Under the pieces are notes generated by a model that was not told where the DNA came from, did no database searches, and was given only the letters and a program-made list of their open reading frames with translations. Made by a program: the position numbers and the translations under genes. Positions 36,268-39,730 of a DNA stretch of 39,730 nucleotides are shown here, piece by piece. How positions within the stretch are numbered: the first letter of the stretch is position 1; each line of letters opens with the position of its first letter. The stretch is from contig JAKSNU010000010.1 in assembly GCA_024399535.1 (NCBI GenBank), positions 1 to 39,730 of the forward strand, in the 5' to 3' direction. This stretch comes from Paludibacteraceae bacterium. Lineage in GTDB: Bacteria; Bacteroidota; Bacteroidia; Bacteroidales; Paludibacteraceae.

Positions 36268-37836
36268 ATGAAAGGACATCCAAAAGGGCTTATTGCGGCT
36301 GCCCTCAGTAACATGGGCGAAAGGTTCGGTTACTACATCATGAATGCCGTTCTTCTGTTGTTTCTTGTCTCTAAGTTTGGTCTTTCTGACGACACAGCAG
36401 GTGTCATTTATGCCGTATTTTATTTTGGTATCTACGTATTGAGCCTTGTCGGTGGTATCATTGCTGACCGTACGCAGAACTACAACCGCACAATTCAGTG
36501 GGGTTTGATTATCATGGCTCTTGGCTATGTTTGTATGGCTATTCCATTGTTCAACTCGTATGGCAATCAGGGCGAATGGTGGGCAATTCTTGTCTTTACC
36601 TGCTTTGCTTTGTTGATGATTTCGTTTGGTAATGGTCTCTTCAAAGGTAACCTTCAGGCTATTGTCGGCAAGATGTACGACGAGTTCGAGGCTGAGGCTG
36701 CAAAGGAGGGCCCTGAGGCTCTTGCTGTTGCAAAAGGCAAGCGTGACTCTGGTTTCCAGATTTTCTACATGTTCATCAACGTAGGCGGTCTCTTTGCTCC
36801 ATTCATTGCACCTGTTCTCCGTCAGTGGTGGTTGACTAAGCACAACTTCATCTACAATTCTGATATGGCAGGTCTTTGTCATAAATTCCTTGAGGATGGA
36901 CAGTTGACCGAGAAGTTCACCGAGACTTTCAGTGCATCAGTTGTTGACCCTTCTGCTGTTACAGACATGACCCAGTTCTGCCTTGAATATATCAATGTAT
37001 TCAACACTGGTATTCACTTCTCGTTCATTGCATCTGTTGCTGCCATGATTATCTCGTTGGTAATCTTTCTCTGCAACAAGAAGACCTTCCCTCAGCCTGC
37101 AAAGAAAGAGGCTGCTCAGGTTGTTGAATATACTGCTGAAGAGAAGCGCGCTATGGCAACTGAGATCAAACAGCGTATGGCTGCTCTATTTGCAGTTCTC
37201 GGCATTGCTGTTTTCTTCTGGTTCTCGTTCCATCAGAACGGACAGTCACTTTCAGTTTTTGCACGCGATTTCGTTGCAACTGACTCTGTTGCCCCTGAAA
37301 TCTGGCAGGCTCTCAACCCATTCTTCGTTATTGTGCTTACATTCCCTATCATGTGGTTCTTCCAGGGTCTCGACCGTAAGGGCAAAGGTATTTCAACCCC
37401 TCGCAAGATTGCCATAGGTATGTTCATAGCCGGTTGTGCTTATCTCTTCCTGACGCTTTATTCTGCGAATGCAGGTTATCCTTCAGGAACAATATTCCGT
37501 GATGCTTCCGAGTCTGTACGTTTAGAGAATGGTTGGGTGAAGGCACAACCTTGGGTTCTCATTGTTACATATTTCTTCCTTACAGTGGCTGAGCTTTTCA
37601 TCTCTCCTCTTGGACTTTCATTCGTTTCAAAAGTTGCTCCTCGCAATATGGTTGGCCTTTGCCAGGGTCTCTGGCTTGGTGCTACCGCTATCGGTAACCT
37701 CTTCATCTTCCTTGGTCCTAAGATGTACAATGCTTGGTCAATCCAGTACTGCTGGCTTGTATTCCTTGTGATATGCCTTGTTTCTATGTCTGTAATGCTT
37801 GGTATGGTTAAATGGCTCGAACGTGTGGCTAAATAA
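36268..37836 (+). CDS. POT/PTR2 family peptide transporter, first of tandem pair
   Basis: The 522-residue MFS protein has about 12-14 membrane segments. It begins MKGHPKGLIAAALSNMGERFGYY and carries the PTR2 features LFKGNLQAIVGKMYD and FYMFINVGGLFAPFIAPV. POT members take up di- and tripeptides driven by protons. The TM1 ExxER motif reads NMGER: E18 and R19 are kept, but the first Glu is Asn15. Leucine is mostly CTT/CTC and Asn/Tyr mostly AAC/TAC, unlike the TTG-rich genes upstream, which suggests high expression or a different origin. The gene starts 22 nt after the acyltransferase stop and lies 11 nt before its paralogue. Confidence 0.92.
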   Translation: MKGHPKGLIAAALSNMGERFGYYIMNAVLLLFLVSKFGLSDDTAGVIYAVFYFGIYVLSLVGGIIADRTQNYNRTIQWGLIIMALGYVCMAIPLFNSYGNQGEWWAILVFTCFALLMISFGNGLFKGNLQAIVGKMYDEFEAEAAKEGPEALAVAKGKRDSGFQIFYMFINVGGLFAPFIAPVLRQWWLTKHNFIYNSDMAGLCHKFLEDGQLTEKFTETFSASVVDPSAVTDMTQFCLEYINVFNTGIHFSFIASVAAMIISLVIFLCNKKTFPQPAKKEAAQVVEYTAEEKRAMATEIKQRMAALFAVLGIAVFFWFSFHQNGQSLSVFARDFVATDSVAPEIWQALNPFFVIVLTFPIMWFFQGLDRKGKGISTPRKIAIGMFIAGCAYLFLTLYSANAGYPSGTIFRDASESVRLENGWVKAQPWVLIVTYFFLTVAELFISPLGLSFVSKVAPRNMVGLCQGLWLGATAIGNLFIFLGPKMYNAWSIQYCWLVFLVICLVSMSVMLGMVKWLERVAK

Positions 37837-37847
37837 TAATAACAGTT

Positions 37848-39512
37848 ATGTTCAAAGGACAACCAAAAGGATTATATGCTTTAGCACTTGCCAACACGGG
37901 TGAGCGCTTTGGCTATTACACGATGCTTGCCATCTTTGCCCTCTTCCTGCAGGCTAAGTTTGGCTTTTCGTCAGTTACAACCTCCAACATCTACGGAGGT
38001 TTTATGGCATGTGTCTATTTCCTCCCTATCTTCGGAGGCATGCTTGCCGACCGCTTTGGTTATGGCAAGATGGTGACATGGGGTATTGTCGTAATGTTCA
38101 TTGGCTATCTTGCCCTTGCTTTCCCTGCTCCGCAGGGTGCAGTAGGCTTGGCTGCCATGTTTGCGGCACTTTTCTTCATAGCACTTGGAACAGGTCTTTT
38201 CAAAGGCAACCTTCAGGTGCTTGTAGGCAACCTCTACGACGACCCTAAATACTCGTCTAAGCGCGATGCTGCTTTCTCGATATTCTATATGGCAATCAAC
38301 ATAGGTTCTATGTTTGCACCTACAGCTGCAACAAAGATTACCGAGTATTTTCTCACAAAGGCAAACCTCACTTACGAGGCTCAGATTCCTCAGTGGGCTC
38401 ATCAGTTCCTTAACGGCACAATTGAACCTGAAGCTCTCACCCAGTATCAGGCTCTCGCCGAGGCACAGGGTGCCTACAATGGCGACCTGCTGGCTTTCTC
38501 GCAGTATTATATCGACTCACTCTCCGGCGCTTACCATTGGGGCTTTGGTGTCGCATGTGTTTCTCTGATTGCCTCTATCCTGATTTATGTATGCTGCCGT
38601 CCTTGGTTCAAGCATGTTGATGTCAATGCCAAACAGGCAAAGGTGCAGGGTGCTGCCATCGAGGTTCCCGAGATGTCTGCCAGGGAGACTCGCGAGCGCA
38701 TCGTCGCTCTCTGCCTTGTCTTCGCAGTGGTTATCTTCTTCTGGATGGCGTTCCAGCAGAGTGGTCTCACGCTCACCTACTTCGCACGCGACTATACTCA
38801 GCTGAAAGGCATCACAGGTTTCACTCGTTTTGGCTTCAACATCCTTAACCTCGTGATGATTGTGATAGCAGTGTATGCGCTCTTCTCTCTCTTCCAGTCG
38901 GAGAAAGGTTCCACCAAGGTCATATCAGGCATCATAGCCGTCCTTTCTCTTGTGGGGGCATGGTGGCTCTATGGCGGTATGCCAGAGTCGATGGATATCC
39001 TCCCTCAGACGTTCCAGCATTTCAACCCATTCTTCGTCGTGGCCCTCACTCCAGTGTCGTTGGCAGTCTTTGGCGCACTTGCCAAGAAAGGCAAGGAACC
39101 TTCAGCCCCTCGCAAGATAGGCATTGGTATGATTGTGGCGGCTCTTGGCTATCTCGTCATGGTATTTGCGTCCATCGGAATGCCGACTCCTAATGCCCTC
39201 TATGCAGGTGCGCCAGTTCAGTTTGCATCGCCTGAATGGCTTATCGGCACATATCTTGTCCTGACTTTCGCCGAGCTCTTCCTCTCACCTATGGGAATAT
39301 CGTTCGTTTCGAAGGTTGCTCCTCCAAAATACAAGGGTATGATGATGGGTCTATGGTTTGCTGCAACCGCCATCGGAAACTACCTCATGGGCGTTATCGG
39401 TATGCTCTGGGGTTCTCTTCCATTGTGGGTGCTTTGGACAATCCTCATCGTCCTCTGCTCGATAGCGGCAGTGGTAATCTTCTCGCTTATGAAGAAGCTT
39501 GAGAGATTCTGA
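37848..39512 (+). CDS. POT/PTR2 family peptide transporter, second of tandem pair
   Basis: The 554-residue paralogue starts MFKGQPKGLYALALANTGERFGYYTM and has LFKGNLQVLVGNLYDD and FYMAINIGSMFAPTAAT, then an extra-membrane stretch (about 175-210) and a second half with VIFFWMAFQQSGLTLTYFARDYT and SPMGISFVSKVAPPKYKGMMMGLWF. As in the first copy, the TM1 motif is NTGER (N16, E19, R20). Between the two, many positions differ outside motifs, so the duplication is old. Its codon use is even richer in C-ending codons than that of the first copy. Peptide uptake is the likely role; substrate ranges may differ between the copies. Confidence 0.92.
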   Translation: MFKGQPKGLYALALANTGERFGYYTMLAIFALFLQAKFGFSSVTTSNIYGGFMACVYFLPIFGGMLADRFGYGKMVTWGIVVMFIGYLALAFPAPQGAVGLAAMFAALFFIALGTGLFKGNLQVLVGNLYDDPKYSSKRDAAFSIFYMAINIGSMFAPTAATKITEYFLTKANLTYEAQIPQWAHQFLNGTIEPEALTQYQALAEAQGAYNGDLLAFSQYYIDSLSGAYHWGFGVACVSLIASILIYVCCRPWFKHVDVNAKQAKVQGAAIEVPEMSARETRERIVALCLVFAVVIFFWMAFQQSGLTLTYFARDYTQLKGITGFTRFGFNILNLVMIVIAVYALFSLFQSEKGSTKVISGIIAVLSLVGAWWLYGGMPESMDILPQTFQHFNPFFVVALTPVSLAVFGALAKKGKEPSAPRKIGIGMIVAALGYLVMVFASIGMPTPNALYAGAPVQFASPEWLIGTYLVLTFAELFLSPMGISFVSKVAPPKYKGMMMGLWFAATAIGNYLMGVIGMLWGSLPLWVLWTILIVLCSIAAVVIFSLMKKLERF

Positions 39513-39538
39513 TGCAGCAGTGGCTAAATAATTGAACT

Positions 39539-39640
39539 ATGGCAGACAATTATCTTGAAAATAAATACGAGGAGTATCTTAGGAAGAAGGCAGAGTGGGA
39601 GAAAAAGCGTCAGAAAACCAAGATACACAAGACTTCGTAA
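39539..39640 (+). CDS. 33-residue highly charged protein
   Basis: A short frame starts MADNYLENKYEEYLRRK-like (MADNYLENKYEEYLRKKAEW) and ends KIHKTS. It is strongly helical and rich in Lys, Glu and Tyr. I recall similar tiny Bacteroidales proteins beginning M-x-DNYLE, without known function. It begins 26 nt after the second transporter stop and is probably in the same transcript. The pattern M-A-D-N-Y-L-E plus coding-like third positions (CTT, TAC, CGT) support it despite its size. Confidence 0.55.
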   Translation: MADNYLENKYEEYLRKKAEWEKKRQKTKIHKTS

Positions 39641-39654
39641 TTCTATTTGAATGG

Positions 39655-39730
39655 CTATGTGACCCTAATTAGTCGCCTGACTTCATCACTTTTTTGCGCC
39701 ATCACATAGCGTAGAATGAAAATCAACAAG
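39655..39730 (-). CDS. Possible C-terminal fragment of a gene entering from the right edge
   Basis: On the minus strand a frame open at the right edge gives 24 residues ending YVMAQKSDEVRRLIRVT before a TAG stop (39657-39655). The composition is protein-like and the position, convergent with the preceding gene, is plausible. A 9-bp inverted repeat (GCTATGTGA 39654-39662, TCACATAGC 39702-39710) overlaps it with a 39-nt loop. Too little is visible to name a family. Confidence 0.3.
   Translation of the reverse strand, partial: LLIFILRYVMAQKSDEVRRLIRVT

Overview
The window is a gene-dense chromosomal segment from a member of the Bacteroidota, most likely order Bacteroidales. The lineage call rests on several things. 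Promoters have the form TTTG-N19/20-TAnnTTTG. Proteins include a Bacteroidetes-type TonB, a large secreted protein with a probable type IX secretion C-terminal domain, a GlsB-like N-acyltransferase, and a YbeY whose third metal-binding histidine is replaced. UGA is a stop codon and the base composition is moderately AT-rich. I cannot fix the family or genus.

Layout. 1-1660: an exported protein cut by the left edge (minus), tonB, and rplS with a structured leader and a terminator. 1682-8389: polA, a GT2 glycosyltransferase and a GtrA-type flippase in a tight row, then an 894-residue secreted protein, ending in a bidirectional terminator. 8413-11175 (minus): a GT-C type membrane glycosyltransferase, rpsO and a TetR regulator. 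11232-17152: pyrG and yidC (stop/start overlapping), tRNA-Arg(CCT) and its terminator, then ybeY, an exported protein and recO with 4-nt overlaps, ending in a 54-bp perfect palindrome. 17153-18724 (minus): prfC. 18843-22800: a DUF2975-type membrane protein and small XRE regulator pair, then an M16 peptidase with a strong terminator.

22809-39640 is a plus-strand run of almost touching genes. It holds an M3 dipeptidase lipoprotein, a polytopic membrane protein, sufC-sufD-sufS (no sufB), a GlsB-like acyltransferase, a small membrane protein with a CC-x2-H-x2-C motif, hflX, a lipoprotein, two half-size chromate transporters, tcdA, a LolD-like ATPase, a PlsC-like acyltransferase, two tandem POT-family peptide transporters and a 33-residue protein. 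A possible minus-strand gene tail lies at the right edge.

Most of this is housekeeping: replication and repair (polA, recO), translation (rplS, rpsO, prfC, ybeY, hflX, tRNA-Arg, tcdA), nucleotide synthesis (pyrG), Fe-S assembly (suf), and envelope lipids and proteins (yidC, tonB, lolD, acyltransferases). I see no CRISPR array, prophage, transposon, toxin-antitoxin pair or recognisable defence island, and I do not claim an undescribed system. The items most worth a second look are the CC-x2-H-x2-C membrane protein between glsB and hflX, the rplS leader RNA, the suf cluster without sufB, the POT pair with an altered ExxER motif and distinct codon use, and the palindromic terminator inside the recO stop region.
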